From contig WQZS01000005.1 of assembly GCA_009780585.1 (NCBI GenBank), positions 1 to 64,000 of the forward strand: DNA of 64,000 nucleotides, given 5' to 3'. This DNA comes from Defluviitaleaceae bacterium. GTDB taxonomy: Bacteria > Bacillota > Clostridia > Lachnospirales > WQUN01. Positions 42,713-51,554 of this stretch are shown here, one piece after another. The notes under the pieces are model-generated. The model was not told where the DNA came from and made no database searches. It worked only from the letters and a program-made list of their open reading frames with translations. Every line of letters starts with the position of its first letter. The first letter of the stretch is position 1. A program made the translations under genes and the position numbers.

Positions 42713-45700
42713 ATGCCGTGTGAAAAATTATTCCTAAACCCTACGGCCGAATACCGCGGCGCGCCGTTTTGGGCGTGGAATTGCAAATTGGAAGGGGAGG
42801 AACTCGCCCGCCAAATCGACGTCTTTAAGGAGATGGGTTTGGGGGGCTTTTTCATGCACAGCCGCAGCGGGCTGGCCACGGAATACATGGGTGAAGACTT
42901 CCTGGAAATGGCCGCGCTTTGCAACCGGAAGGCCGTCGAAAATGAAATGATCTGCTATCTGTACGACGAGGACCGCTGGCCGTCGGGCGCGGCGGGGGGC
43001 TTGGTGACGAAAAGCCGCGCCTACCGTATGCAAATGCTGGTGGTATGCCCCGCGGAGGATGCCTTCGGCCAAACGGGTAAGCTGCCGTACCGCAGGAACC
43101 AGAACGACCAAGCGGCCGCGCGGGCATTGCTGGCGCGGTACAGGGTACGGTTGGATGACGGGGATTTGCTTTCCTACGAGCGGGTGGGGAAGGACGACCC
43201 CGCCGATTATGAGGCTTACTTGGCGATAGCGGGAAACGACCCGTGGTTCAACAACGAGGCTTACCTCAATACGCTGGATAAAAAAGCCGTGGCGAAATTC
43301 ATCGAATCCACCCACGAAAAATATAAGGTTAAGCTGGGCGAATCATTCGGCAAATCCATCCCCGCGATATTCACCGACGAACCGCAGTTCGCGTTTAAGG
43401 GAAACCTAAGCCGCGGAGCGGACGCGCAAACGGTGGTACTGCCTTATACGGCGGACTTTGAGGAAACGTACGCGCAAGCCTACGGCGAAGGGTTCCTGGA
43501 TTTTTTGCCGGAGCTTTTTTGGGAATGGCGCGACGGGCGCGTGTCTTTGGCACGGTACCGCTACCACGACCATGTGTGCGAACGTTTTACCGAGGCGTTC
43601 TCCGACCAAATAGGGGCGTGGTGCCGGGAAAACGGTTTAATGCTGACGGGCCATATGATGGAGGAACATTCGCTTTACGCGCAAACACGGGCGATTGGGG
43701 ACTGTATGCGGGCGTACCGCGGCTTCCAACTGCCCGGTATCGATATGCTGTGCGACCGACGCGAATATATCACCGCCAAGCAAGCGCAAAGCGCGGCGCA
43801 CCAATACGGGCGCGCGGGCGTGTTGAGCGAACTGTACGGCGTAACCAATTGGGATTTCGATTTCCGCGGGCATAAATTACAGGGGGATTGGCAAGCGGCG
43901 CTGGGCGTTACGCTGCGGGTTCACCATCTTTCGTGGGTGAGCATGGCGGGCGAGGCTAAGCGCGATTACCCCGCGAGCATCAGCTACCAATCGCCGTGGT
44001 ACAAGGAATATTCCTTTGTGGAGGACCACTTTGCGCGGGTAAACACGGCGTTGACGCAGGGTACGCCCGTCGTGCGCGTCGCCGTCATCCATCCGGTGGA
44101 AAGCATGTGGACGGCCTACGGGCCCAACGATAAAACCGCCGATAAACGCGGGGAATTGGACGCACAGTTAAAATCCATCGCGGAATGGCTGTTGTTCGGG
44201 CAAATGGATTTCGATTTTATTTCGGAATCGCTTTTACAAGATTTATATAAAGAAACGACCGATGGAAAGCTCGCCGTGGGGCAAATGACATACGACGCGG
44301 TAGTCGTGCCGCCGTGCTTGACGATACGCGCCTCGACGCGTGACGCGTTAGAAGTGTTCGCCGCAAGCGGCGGATGGGTGGTTTACATGAGCGGCACACC
44401 GAAGGTAATCGACGGCAGAGACGGGTTGCTCGAGGGCGAAACCGCCGCGCTTGCGGAAGGAGCGGTTGTGATACCTTTCGCTAAAACCGTTTTGCTTAAC
44501 GCCTTGGAGCCGTTCCGGGAAGTTCGGATAATACGCGAAGACGGCGTTAACGCCGAACGTTGGATATACCAATTGCGTAAGGACGGCGAGGATTTTTGGC
44601 TGTTCGTGTGCAACGGCACCAAGCCGGAAAACGAAGACCTGCCCCACGCGGAGGCTGTGGTGTTGGCCGTTAACGGCGAATTTGCGCCCGAATTGTGGGA
44701 CACGATGACGGGTACGGTAATGCCGCAGCACGCCGAATATAAAAACGGGAAAACCTTGATTAGGAAGACCCTCCATATGCATGACAGCTTGTTGTTTAAG
44801 CTAAAGCCGCGGACGGAGGGGTCTGCGTTTAATACGCCGACCGCGGAGGGAGCTGTCCTTAACCCGCCGACTGTAGAAAAGGCTACCCCTAACCCGCCGA
44901 CCGCGGAAAAGGTTGCCCCTAACCCGCCGATTTCGGAGGAAAAAATCCCCGATGATAGTGACCTCGAATGGAATGATTTACCCGCGCCCTACGGCTTTAC
45001 GGCAGACGAGCATAACGTGTTAGTGCTGGATACAGCGGCTTACGCTTTCGACGACGGTGAATGGCAGGCGACCGAACGGGGTGAGGACGTGCTGCGCATC
45101 GACAACCTTTTCCGCGCGAAGTTGGGCTACCCCTTGCGCCGTAACGCGAAGGCGCAGCCGTGGACCCTCGGCGCGCAGCCGGAAGCGGAGCATCTTTTAT
45201 CCTTGCGCTTTACGGTAAAATCCGAAACCGCATTAAACGAAATCCACCTCGCGCTGGAAAACCCGGAAAACACGCACATCATATGGCGCGGCGAAGACAT
45301 CGACCCGATACCTACGGGTTACTACGCCGACCGTTCGATTAAAACGATCGCCCTCCCGGGGCTGGCGGTGGGCGACAACGTATTGACGCTGCTTATCCCC
45401 TTCGACAAGGCTACCGATGTGGAGAATTGCTTCCTGCTGGGATGGTTCGGCGTGCGGTTGCAGGGGCGTACAGCTACGCTTACCGATTATCCCGCGGTAC
45501 TGCCCTTCGGCGATATTACGAGGATGGGTTTTCCCTTCTACGGCGGCAACATGGTTTGGCATTGCCGTTTGCAAGGCGAAGGGAAGCGGATACGCCTGCA
45601 AGCCCCGCATTTTAGGAACCCGTTGCTGTCCGTGGACGTAAACGGGACCCGCGCGGGGGTGATCGCGTACGCGCCGTATACCGTCGATTTGGATATTTTA

Positions 45701-45910
45701 CCCCCGGGGCGCAACGACATGGACATTACCGCGTACGGCAACCGCGTGAATACTTTTGGCGCGCTTCACAACGCCAATAAAGCGGAAACGTGGTTCGGTC
45801 CGGACGCGTGGCGCACGACGGGCAACGCGTGGTCGTACGAATACCGCGTCAAGCCTACGGGGATATTGGTTTCGCCGAGGATTGCGGTTTTGCCGAACAC
45901 GCCGGATTGA
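42713..45910 (+). CDS. Glycosyl hydrolase, GH106-like (alpha-L-rhamnosidase type), cytoplasmic
   Basis: 1,065 residues without a signal peptide. The start RGAPFWAWNCKL, GGFFMHSRSGLATEYMGEDF and YLYDEDRWPSGAAGGLVT are characteristic of large GH106-type or related uncharacterised glycosidases: a (beta/alpha)8 barrel followed by jelly-roll sugar-binding domains (C-terminal ENCFLLGWFGV, FRNPLLSVDVNG). IPAIFTDEPQF and GHMMEEHSLYAQ contribute candidate acidic catalytic residues. The enzyme probably trims imported plant or host oligosaccharides. A four-unit decapeptide repeat (44825-44944) interrupts the region between barrel and C-terminal domains. Confidence 0.75.
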   Translation: MPCEKLFLNPTAEYRGAPFWAWNCKLEGEELARQIDVFKEMGLGGFFMHSRSGLATEYMGEDFLEMAALCNRKAVENEMICYLYDEDRWPSGAAGGLVTKSRAYRMQMLVVCPAEDAFGQTGKLPYRRNQNDQAAARALLARYRVRLDDGDLLSYERVGKDDPADYEAYLAIAGNDPWFNNEAYLNTLDKKAVAKFIESTHEKYKVKLGESFGKSIPAIFTDEPQFAFKGNLSRGADAQTVVLPYTADFEETYAQAYGEGFLDFLPELFWEWRDGRVSLARYRYHDHVCERFTEAFSDQIGAWCRENGLMLTGHMMEEHSLYAQTRAIGDCMRAYRGFQLPGIDMLCDRREYITAKQAQSAAHQYGRAGVLSELYGVTNWDFDFRGHKLQGDWQAALGVTLRVHHLSWVSMAGEAKRDYPASISYQSPWYKEYSFVEDHFARVNTALTQGTPVVRVAVIHPVESMWTAYGPNDKTADKRGELDAQLKSIAEWLLFGQMDFDFISESLLQDLYKETTDGKLAVGQMTYDAVVVPPCLTIRASTRDALEVFAASGGWVVYMSGTPKVIDGRDGLLEGETAALAEGAVVIPFAKTVLLNALEPFREVRIIREDGVNAERWIYQLRKDGEDFWLFVCNGTKPENEDLPHAEAVVLAVNGEFAPELWDTMTGTVMPQHAEYKNGKTLIRKTLHMHDSLLFKLKPRTEGSAFNTPTAEGAVLNPPTVEKATPNPPTAEKVAPNPPISEEKIPDDSDLEWNDLPAPYGFTADEHNVLVLDTAAYAFDDGEWQATERGEDVLRIDNLFRAKLGYPLRRNAKAQPWTLGAQPEAEHLLSLRFTVKSETALNEIHLALENPENTHIIWRGEDIDPIPTGYYADRSIKTIALPGLAVGDNVLTLLIPFDKATDVENCFLLGWFGVRLQGRTATLTDYPAVLPFGDITRMGFPFYGGNMVWHCRLQGEGKRIRLQAPHFRNPLLSVDVNGTRAGVIAYAPYTVDLDILPPGRNDMDITAYGNRVNTFGALHNANKAETWFGPDAWRTTGNAWSYEYRVKPTGILVSPRIAVLPNTPD
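44825..44944 (+). repeat. 30-nt tandem repeat inside the GH106-like gene
   Basis: Four 30-base units encode decapeptides of the form (T/A)PNPPTAEK(A/V). They lie in frame between two structural domains. Confidence 0.85.
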
Positions 45911-45948
45911 TATATTTTTGGATAAGGCTTTAACGGGAGGGGTTTCGA

Positions 45949-46740
45949 ATGGATTTCCTATATTATCCGGGTTGTACGCTGTCCACCACGGCTAAACAAT
46001 TGGACGAATGTGCGCGCCTTTGCGCGGAAAAGCTGAGGATTAAATTGGAAGAAATCGAGTCGTGGCAATGCTGCGGCGCGGTATTCCCGTTAACTTCGTG
46101 TCGAATCGACACGAAGTTGGCTGCCGTCCGTGTGCTGGTACAGGCACGGAATAAAGGAAAACCCCTTGTAACCCTGTGCGCTGCGTGCCACCACGTTATT
46201 AAACAGGTCAACCACCAAGCCGCGAACGACGCGGAATTCAGGCAAACGATTAAGAATTACGACGCGGATTTATTGTACGCCGGGGAAGCCACCGTTTACC
46301 ATTACATGGAAGTGCTTCGGCAGCACGTCGGCTTTGACACGATAAAGGAAAGGATCACAAACCCCCAAAAAGGCCGAAGGATAGGCGCGTATTACGGCTG
46401 CCTTTTGTTGCGCCCGGGAGAGGTCATACAATTCGACGACGCGGAAAACCCGCGTATCCTGGAGGATTTTATCCGCGCGTTGGGCGCGAAGGCGGTTTCC
46501 TATCCCATGCGGAACGAATGTTGCGGCGGTTACCGCGCGCTGGAGGACGGGGACAAGACGAAAGCGTTGACGGAGAAGGTCATCGCTTCCGCCGTATCAC
46601 ACGGGGCGCAAGCCCTCGTGACGGCGTGTCCGTTGTGCCAGTACCAAATGGCAATGGCGTCGGGCGGGGAGTTGGATGTTTGCTACTTTACCGAATTGCT
46701 GGCCGAGGCGTTGGATATCGATGATATCGATGACGAATAA
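45949..46740 (+). CDS. hdrB: HdrB-like subunit (two CCG domains)
   Basis: Heterodisulfide-reductase-type subunit whose CCG domains bind unusual [4Fe-4S] clusters that reduce disulfides or other high-potential acceptors. 263 residues. The first CCG set is YPGC, WQCCGA and CAACH; the second is YYGC, NECCGG and CPLCQ, so all ligands are present. A 27-nt palindrome (46092-46118) adds residues around TSCRIDTK directly after the first CCG. GGGAGGGG precedes the ATG. It is first of the hdrBCA-flx gene group, and its 3' end overlaps hdrC. Confidence 0.93.
   Translation: MDFLYYPGCTLSTTAKQLDECARLCAEKLRIKLEEIESWQCCGAVFPLTSCRIDTKLAAVRVLVQARNKGKPLVTLCAACHHVIKQVNHQAANDAEFRQTIKNYDADLLYAGEATVYHYMEVLRQHVGFDTIKERITNPQKGRRIGAYYGCLLLRPGEVIQFDDAENPRILEDFIRALGAKAVSYPMRNECCGGYRALEDGDKTKALTEKVIASAVSHGAQALVTACPLCQYQMAMASGGELDVCYFTELLAEALDIDDIDDE
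46092..46118 (+). repeat. 27-nt in-frame palindrome, copy D (in hdrB)
   Basis: Arm AACTTCGTGTCGA, hinge A, arm TCGACACGAAGTT: all 13 positions pair. The inner sequence is unlike copies A-C, but the outer AACTT/AAGTT, arm length and hinge are the same. Confidence 0.88.
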
Positions 46741-47077
46741 ATGTATGCAATGCGGGCGGTGCAGCGCGGCGTGCCCGATGGCAACCGAAATGGACCTTCC
46801 GCCCCACATGTGGGTATACCGTATAAATAACGGCGGTCAATCGTCGGTACAGCAAACAGAGGCAATATGGCAATGCCTGTCGTGCTTTTGCTGCGAAGCG
46901 CGTTGCCCGCGGGGGGTAAAGCCCGCGCATTTGGCCGAAGAAGCGCGCGGCGGGCAGGGTAAATTCACAAACGATAAAGGAAAATTACTTGAAAATATAT
47001 CGGCAAACGCAAACGACAAAATCCCGCGGCAACTGTTGGTAGCCGCGCTGCGGAAAGCGGGGGAACCATGCGCATAG
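46730..47077 (+). CDS. hdrC: HdrC-like iron-sulfur subunit
   Basis: 115 residues from ATG 46730, overlapping hdrB by 11 bases (an alternative ATG is at 46721). It carries two CxxCxxCxxxCP [4Fe-4S] motifs: CMQCGRCSAACP and CLSCFCCEARCP. These pass electrons between HdrA and HdrB. PPHMWVYRI and the Trp-Gln-Cys context match HdrC. It overlaps hdrA by ten bases. Confidence 0.93.
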   Translation: MTNKCMQCGRCSAACPMATEMDLPPHMWVYRINNGGQSSVQQTEAIWQCLSCFCCEARCPRGVKPAHLAEEARGGQGKFTNDKGKLLENISANANDKIPRQLLVAALRKAGEPCA

Positions 47078-49098
47078 GCGTTTTCGTGTGCCATTGCGGC
47101 AATAACATAAAAGCGACCGTGGACGTAGCGCTCCTAGCGGAACGTGTGCGGGAGGGATTTCTTTGGGGGGCTTCTTCGGTGTCACCTTCGGTGTCACCTT
47201 CGGTGTCACCTTCGGCGTCACCTTCGGTGACATCCGTCGTTTTTTCGGCGGATTATATGTACCTGTGCGCTGAGGGTGGGCAAAAAATGATAACGGACGC
47301 GATCACCGAACACGGATTGGAAGGCGTAGTCGTTTGCGCGTGTTCGCCGCGTATGCACGAAGCGACTTTTCGCAAAGCCGCGCAACGGGCGGGTCTAAAC
47401 CCGTATAAATTGGAAATCGCGAACATACGCGAACAATGCTCCTGGGTTCACGCAGATAAAAAAGCGGCAACGGATAAAGCCCTGTCGTTAGCAAAAGCCG
47501 CGATCGCCAAGGTAAAGCTGGCAAAACCGCTGTTCCCCGGAGAAAACACCGTTGAAAAACGGGCACTCGTAATCGGCGGGGGCATAGCGGGGATTCAAGC
47601 CGCGCTGGACATCGCCGAAGCGGGCTTCGCCGTGGATTTGGTGGAAAAAACGCCCTCCATCGGCGGAAAGATGGCGCAACTGGATAAGACGTTCCCCACG
47701 CTTGATTGTTCCGCGTGCATCCTTACCCCAAAAATGGTGGAGGCCGCGTCGCACGAAAACATCACCCTGCATACTTACAGCGAAGTGGAAAAAGTCGAGG
47801 GCTTCGTCGGCAGCTTTACCGCGGTGATACGTAAGAAGGCACGCGGCGTAAACATAAAAAAATGCACGGGCTGCGGGGATTGTTTGGCGGCTTGCCCCAT
47901 GAAAAAAATCCCGAACGAATTCGAATCCGGGATGGCGAACCGTACGGCCATTTACATACCGTTCGCGCAGGCCGTGCCGAACGTGCCCGTCATCGACCGC
48001 AACCATTGCGCGTATTTTAAAAACGGAAAATGCAAACGGTGCGAAGGCGCGTGCCAACCCAAGGCAATCGACTTTTCGCAGGAGGATGAATTGATAGCGG
48101 AAAGGTACGGCGTTATCGTCGCGGCAACGGGTTACGAACCGATTGCGTTGGATGCCTTCGGCGAATACGGGTACCATGATAACAAGGACGTAATCACGTC
48201 GCTTGAATTCGAACGTTTAACCAACGCGTCGGGCCCCACGGGGGGTAAGCTGCTTCGCCCTTCCGACGGGCGCGTCCCTAAGCGGGTCACGTTCATCCAA
48301 TGCGTGGGCAGCCGCGACGCGACGGCGCGCGGCAAACCGTATTGTTCCAAGGTTTGCTGTATGTACACGGCCAAGCATGCGATTTTAATCAAGGAAAAAC
48401 ACCCCGAAACCGACGTGGAGGTCTTTTACATCGACGTGCGCACGCCCGGTAAGAGCTTTGAGGAATTTTACCGCCGTGCCGTGGAGGCGTACGGTGTACG
48501 CTATATCAAAGGGCAGGTTGGAAAAGTTATCGGCGAAAACGGCTCGCTGCGCATCCAAGCCATGGATATGCTGGAAAACGGGCGTTACGATTCCGTCACC
48601 GACCTCGTCGTGCTGGCTGCCGCCGTCGAACCTTCGGCCGATACGAAAAAAATCGCGCGGATGTTGGCCGCCCCGGCTGACGTTAACGGCTTCCTCTCCG
48701 AAGCGCACCCCAAGCTCCGCCCCGTGGAAAGCGCGACGGCGGGCGTGTTCCTGTGCGGTATGGCCAACGGCCCGAAGGACATCCCCGAAACCGTGGCGCA
48801 AGCATCGGCGGCGGCGTGCAAGGCAATCGGAATATTAATGAAGGACAAGCTGGTTACCAACCCCTGCACGGCGAAAGCGGACGAAGATTTATGTAACGGC
48901 TGCGGGTTGTGCGTGGGGGTTTGCCCGTACGGGGCTATATCCTCCGAAGGGGGGGCCTTCCCCCGGGTCGTATGCGTTAACTCTGCCTTGTGCCAAGGTT
49001 GTGGCGGTTGTGCCGCCGCTTGCCCTTCCGGCGCGATGGATTTGCAAGGCTTTTCCCATCGGCAAATAACCGCGGAGGTGGATGCGTTATGCCTGTAA
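47068..49098 (+). CDS. hdrA: HdrA-like bifurcating flavoprotein
   Basis: 676 residues. HdrA carries the FAD at which a donor pair is split to one high- and one low-potential acceptor. An N-terminal domain (IGVFVCHCGNNI, VVVCACSPRMHEATF) is followed by a thioredoxin-reductase-like FAD domain (ALVIGGGIAGIQAALDIAEAG, IGGKMAQLDKTFPTLDCSACI). An internal ferredoxin insert (CTGCGDCLAACP, CKRCEGACQP) and two C-terminal [4Fe-4S] motifs (CNGCGLCVGVCPYGA, CQGCGGCAAACPSGA) complete it. The order and length are typical. A (SVSP)n stretch at 47176-47235 is inserted in the N-terminal domain loop. It overlaps the mvhD-like gene by ten bases. Confidence 0.95.
   Translation: MRIGVFVCHCGNNIKATVDVALLAERVREGFLWGASSVSPSVSPSVSPSASPSVTSVVFSADYMYLCAEGGQKMITDAITEHGLEGVVVCACSPRMHEATFRKAAQRAGLNPYKLEIANIREQCSWVHADKKAATDKALSLAKAAIAKVKLAKPLFPGENTVEKRALVIGGGIAGIQAALDIAEAGFAVDLVEKTPSIGGKMAQLDKTFPTLDCSACILTPKMVEAASHENITLHTYSEVEKVEGFVGSFTAVIRKKARGVNIKKCTGCGDCLAACPMKKIPNEFESGMANRTAIYIPFAQAVPNVPVIDRNHCAYFKNGKCKRCEGACQPKAIDFSQEDELIAERYGVIVAATGYEPIALDAFGEYGYHDNKDVITSLEFERLTNASGPTGGKLLRPSDGRVPKRVTFIQCVGSRDATARGKPYCSKVCCMYTAKHAILIKEKHPETDVEVFYIDVRTPGKSFEEFYRRAVEAYGVRYIKGQVGKVIGENGSLRIQAMDMLENGRYDSVTDLVVLAAAVEPSADTKKIARMLAAPADVNGFLSEAHPKLRPVESATAGVFLCGMANGPKDIPETVAQASAAACKAIGILMKDKLVTNPCTAKADEDLCNGCGLCVGVCPYGAISSEGGAFPRVVCVNSALCQGCGGCAAACPSGAMDLQGFSHRQITAEVDALCL
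47176..47235 (+). repeat. 12-nt tandem repeat in hdrA (SVSP codons)
   Basis: About four and a half copies of TCGGTGTCACCT encode SVSP units in a loop of the N-terminal domain where homologues have only a few residues. Confidence 0.9.
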
Positions 49099-49640
49099 AC
49101 ATCGTCGCGTTTTGTTGCAATTGGTGCAGCTACGCCGGGGCGGATTTGGCGGGGACGAGCCGTTTGGCGTATCCGAGCCAAGTTAAAATAATCCGCGTCC
49201 CTTGTTCGTGCCGCGTGGATGAGGCGTTTGTTTTGCGGGCCTTTATACGCGGGGCGGACGGCGTCATCGTATGCGGCTGCCATTTGGGGGATTGCCATTA
49301 TATGACGGGCAACCACCACACGAAGCAGCGCATGGAGGCCTTGTTCGGGTTGTTGGAATTTATGGGAATGGAAAGGGAACGCCTCCGTTTGGAATGGATT
49401 TCCGCTTCCGAAGGGGCGAAGTTCGCTGATACGATGGCTGGCTTTACCGCGCAAGTAGAAAAATTGGGGAAGAATGAAAGGTATGCGGGGAAATGTTTCG
49501 AAGCAGCGGATGCCGAAACCACGAATACCGAAGCTACGGATACCGAAACCGCGGATGTTGAAGCCATGGATGTTGAAGCTACAGATGCCGAAACCGCGGA
49601 TACCGAAACTACGAATACCAAAGCTGCGGAGGACATTTAA
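49089..49640 (+). CDS. MvhD/FlxD-like [2Fe-2S] subunit with repeat tail
   Basis: 183 residues. ATG 49089 overlaps hdrA. NIVAFCCNWCSYAGADLAG, IRVPCSCRVDEAFVLRAF and VCGCHLGDCHYMTGN hold the cysteines that ligate the [2Fe-2S] cluster of MvhD-type proteins, the connector that delivers electrons to HdrA from a hydrogenase or from the Flx NADH module. The core ends near residue 138. The rest is an acidic (A/T)(D/N)xE(T/A) repeat with no counterpart in the family. It ends one base into the following gene. Confidence 0.9.
   Translation: MPVNIVAFCCNWCSYAGADLAGTSRLAYPSQVKIIRVPCSCRVDEAFVLRAFIRGADGVIVCGCHLGDCHYMTGNHHTKQRMEALFGLLEFMGMERERLRLEWISASEGAKFADTMAGFTAQVEKLGKNERYAGKCFEAADAETTNTEATDTETADVEAMDVEATDAETADTETTNTKAAEDI
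49506..49625 (+). repeat. 15-nt tandem repeat at the 3' end of the mvhD-like gene
   Basis: Eight 15-base units such as GCGGATGCCGAAACC encode acidic pentapeptides that extend the C-terminus by about 40 residues. Confidence 0.9.
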
Positions 49641-50437
49641 TGTCGAATGATACCGTTTTAAAAATGCGTACCCGCGCACGGGAAATGCTTGCCTCCGGCG
49701 AAGTTACGCAAGTACTCGCGTGGGAAGCGGGCGAATTCCCCAATTACCCCGCGCCCGCGTTTTTTAAGGACGAAAATGCGTGCGGTCGAATCCTTTACGA
49801 TCGGTTTTGTACGGCAAACCTAAGTAAATTTATGATCGAAGCAAGCCGAAACGAGGGCAAAACGCTCGTTTTCCTGCGCCCGTGTGACGCCTACTCCCTC
49901 ACGCAATTAATAAAAGAAAACCAAGTAAACCGCGAAAAAGCGTACATCATCGGTGTCGGATGCGAAGGCTGTGTTACCGTTTACGAGGGCGAAGAATGCG
50001 GCTTGCTCGAATCCTGTCTCGTATGCATAAAAACGGATTATCCCATCTACGACGAACTGATCGGCACAGAAAATAACCCGCGCACGGCGACAACCGGAAC
50101 CGAACGCTTCGAAGGCGTAACCCGCGTTGAAGAAACGGATGCCTCCGCGCGTTACGGTTTTTGGCAAACGCAGCTTTCGCGGTGCATCCGTTGCAATGCT
50201 TGCCGAAATATATGCCCTACTTGCCATTGTAAAGTATGTATGCTTGATAAAGAAAGTCTAACAAACCCGCCGAACCCCTTGGAAAATAAATTCTTCCATG
50301 TCATACGCGCCTACCACCAAAACGGCCGCTGTACGGATTGCGGGCAATGCGCCCGCGTATGCCCGCAGGGGATTCCGTTGCAACTGCTTAACCGGAAGTT
50401 AATAAAAGCGTACAAACCCGTCGAGGTGCAGCCATGA
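49640..50437 (+). CDS. 4Fe-4S dicluster electron-transfer protein (FlxC/FlxB-like)
   Basis: 265 residues. The middle has RPCDAYSLTQLI and IIGVGCEGCVTVYE, as in F420-hydrogenase-beta/FdhB-like proteins. Two ferredoxin motifs follow: CIRCNACRNICPTCHC and CTDCGQCARVCP. It begins one base before the mvhD-like stop, so it belongs to the same transcript. In the flxABCD-hdrABC loci of sulfate reducers and clostridia, two such Fe-S proteins connect the NADH module to FlxD/HdrA. Which of FlxB or FlxC this is cannot be settled by eye. Confidence 0.82.
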   Translation: MSNDTVLKMRTRAREMLASGEVTQVLAWEAGEFPNYPAPAFFKDENACGRILYDRFCTANLSKFMIEASRNEGKTLVFLRPCDAYSLTQLIKENQVNREKAYIIGVGCEGCVTVYEGEECGLLESCLVCIKTDYPIYDELIGTENNPRTATTGTERFEGVTRVEETDASARYGFWQTQLSRCIRCNACRNICPTCHCKVCMLDKESLTNPPNPLENKFFHVIRAYHQNGRCTDCGQCARVCPQGIPLQLLNRKLIKAYKPVEVQP

Positions 50438-50931
50438 TAACCACACGTATAAAAGCGGCGGCGTTTCTAACCTGCGGCAACAAGGTACTGCTGCTTAAAC
50501 GCGGATTGCACAAGAAACTCGCTCCCGGCTTGTGGGCGGGCATCGGCGGGCACATGGAATTGGACGAAATCACCGACCCCCGCGCGTTTAACCTGATGGA
50601 AACATGCCTGCGTGAAATCCATGAAGAGACGGGCATAAACCGCGCGGACATACGCGGTTTAAAACTCCGCTACATCGCGACACGGCGGGACGGGCATGAA
50701 ATTTTCCACCATTATAAATTCATCGGCGAACTGGACAACGAAGTTCCCCTCCCGCATTGCAACGAAGGCGAATTGCATTGGGTGGAGCGTGATGCCGCGT
50801 TGACCTTACCCATGGGTATCACCGTGCGGGTCATGTACCGCCATTGGATGCAAAATCCCCACGAAGATAAAATCTTCATGGCCGTAATCGACGGCTCGGA
50901 GGAAGAAGCGGCGTTGGTAGCCCTTGCATGA
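50434..50931 (+). CDS. NUDIX hydrolase
   Basis: 165 residues. The Nudix region reads GLWAGIGGHMELDEI and, after about ten extra residues, CLREIHEETGI. The REhxEExG half is intact while the spacing from the first Gly is longer than the classical 23-residue box, a variant known in Firmicutes. The family hydrolyses nucleoside diphosphate derivatives; the substrate is unknown. It overlaps the upstream Fe-S gene by four bases and the yigZ-like gene by four, so it is embedded in the Hdr/Flx transcript although functionally unrelated. Confidence 0.85.
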   Translation: MITTRIKAAAFLTCGNKVLLLKRGLHKKLAPGLWAGIGGHMELDEITDPRAFNLMETCLREIHEETGINRADIRGLKLRYIATRRDGHEIFHHYKFIGELDNEVPLPHCNEGELHWVERDAALTLPMGITVRVMYRHWMQNPHEDKIFMAVIDGSEEEAALVALA

Positions 50932-51554
50932 CGCCCTATAAACTCCCTCTGCGCGAGGCTTGCGCCGAATTTACCGAAAAGAAGAGCCGTTTTATCGGGT
51001 ATGTGTCGCCCGTAGCGTCGGAAGCGGAAGCGCGTGCCTTTGTGCAAAGCGTACGCGAGCGGCACCGCGAAGCCAACCACCATGTGTTCGCCTACCGCTT
51101 AAAGGAAGGCGAAATCTACCGCTTTAACGACGACGGCGAACCCTCCGGCACGGCGGGGATGCCCCTGCTCAATACCTTCCTTAAACAGGATATCTACGAC
51201 TTTTGCGCCGTAGCCGTGCGGTACTTCGGGGGGATTCACTTGGGCGCGGGAGGTTTGACGCGGGCTTATTCGCGCAGCGGCATCATCGCGCTGGAAGCCG
51301 CGGGTGTGGGCTTCATGCGCGAACTGGCGTTGTGCGCGGTTAAAGTACCCTACGCGCTGTACGAAAACACGAAGCGGTTGCTAATCGCAAGCGAAACGTC
51401 GATTACCGCCGAGGATTTCGGCGTGGAGGTAACGCTGGAATTTTCACTCGTCGCAGAGGAGCTGGCGGATTTGCAAGCGAAGATAACGGAGTTGACGTTG
51501 GGCAAGGTATATATTACGGAATTGGGGGTGCGCAATGCGGTTGGTATTTGTTGA
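50928..51554 (+). CDS. yigZ: YigZ/IMPACT family protein
   Basis: 208 residues. The N-terminal domain has KKSRFIGYVSPV, ANHHVFAYRL and the strongly conserved NDDGEPSGTAGMPLL, then VAVRYFGGIHLGAGGLTRAY. The C-terminal ferredoxin-like domain is DUF1949-type. The family is related to eukaryotic IMPACT; in bacteria its role is unclear, with a link to translation proposed. It overlaps both neighbours, part of the three-gene interruption in the flx group. Confidence 0.92.
   Translation: MTPYKLPLREACAEFTEKKSRFIGYVSPVASEAEARAFVQSVRERHREANHHVFAYRLKEGEIYRFNDDGEPSGTAGMPLLNTFLKQDIYDFCAVAVRYFGGIHLGAGGLTRAYSRSGIIALEAAGVGFMRELALCAVKVPYALYENTKRLLIASETSITAEDFGVEVTLEFSLVAEELADLQAKITELTLGKVYITELGVRNAVGIC

Noticed and set aside
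47176..47235. Short repeats in hdrA as a CRISPR-like array
   Set aside because: Units are 12 bases, contiguous, without spacers and in frame; no cas genes occur in the window.
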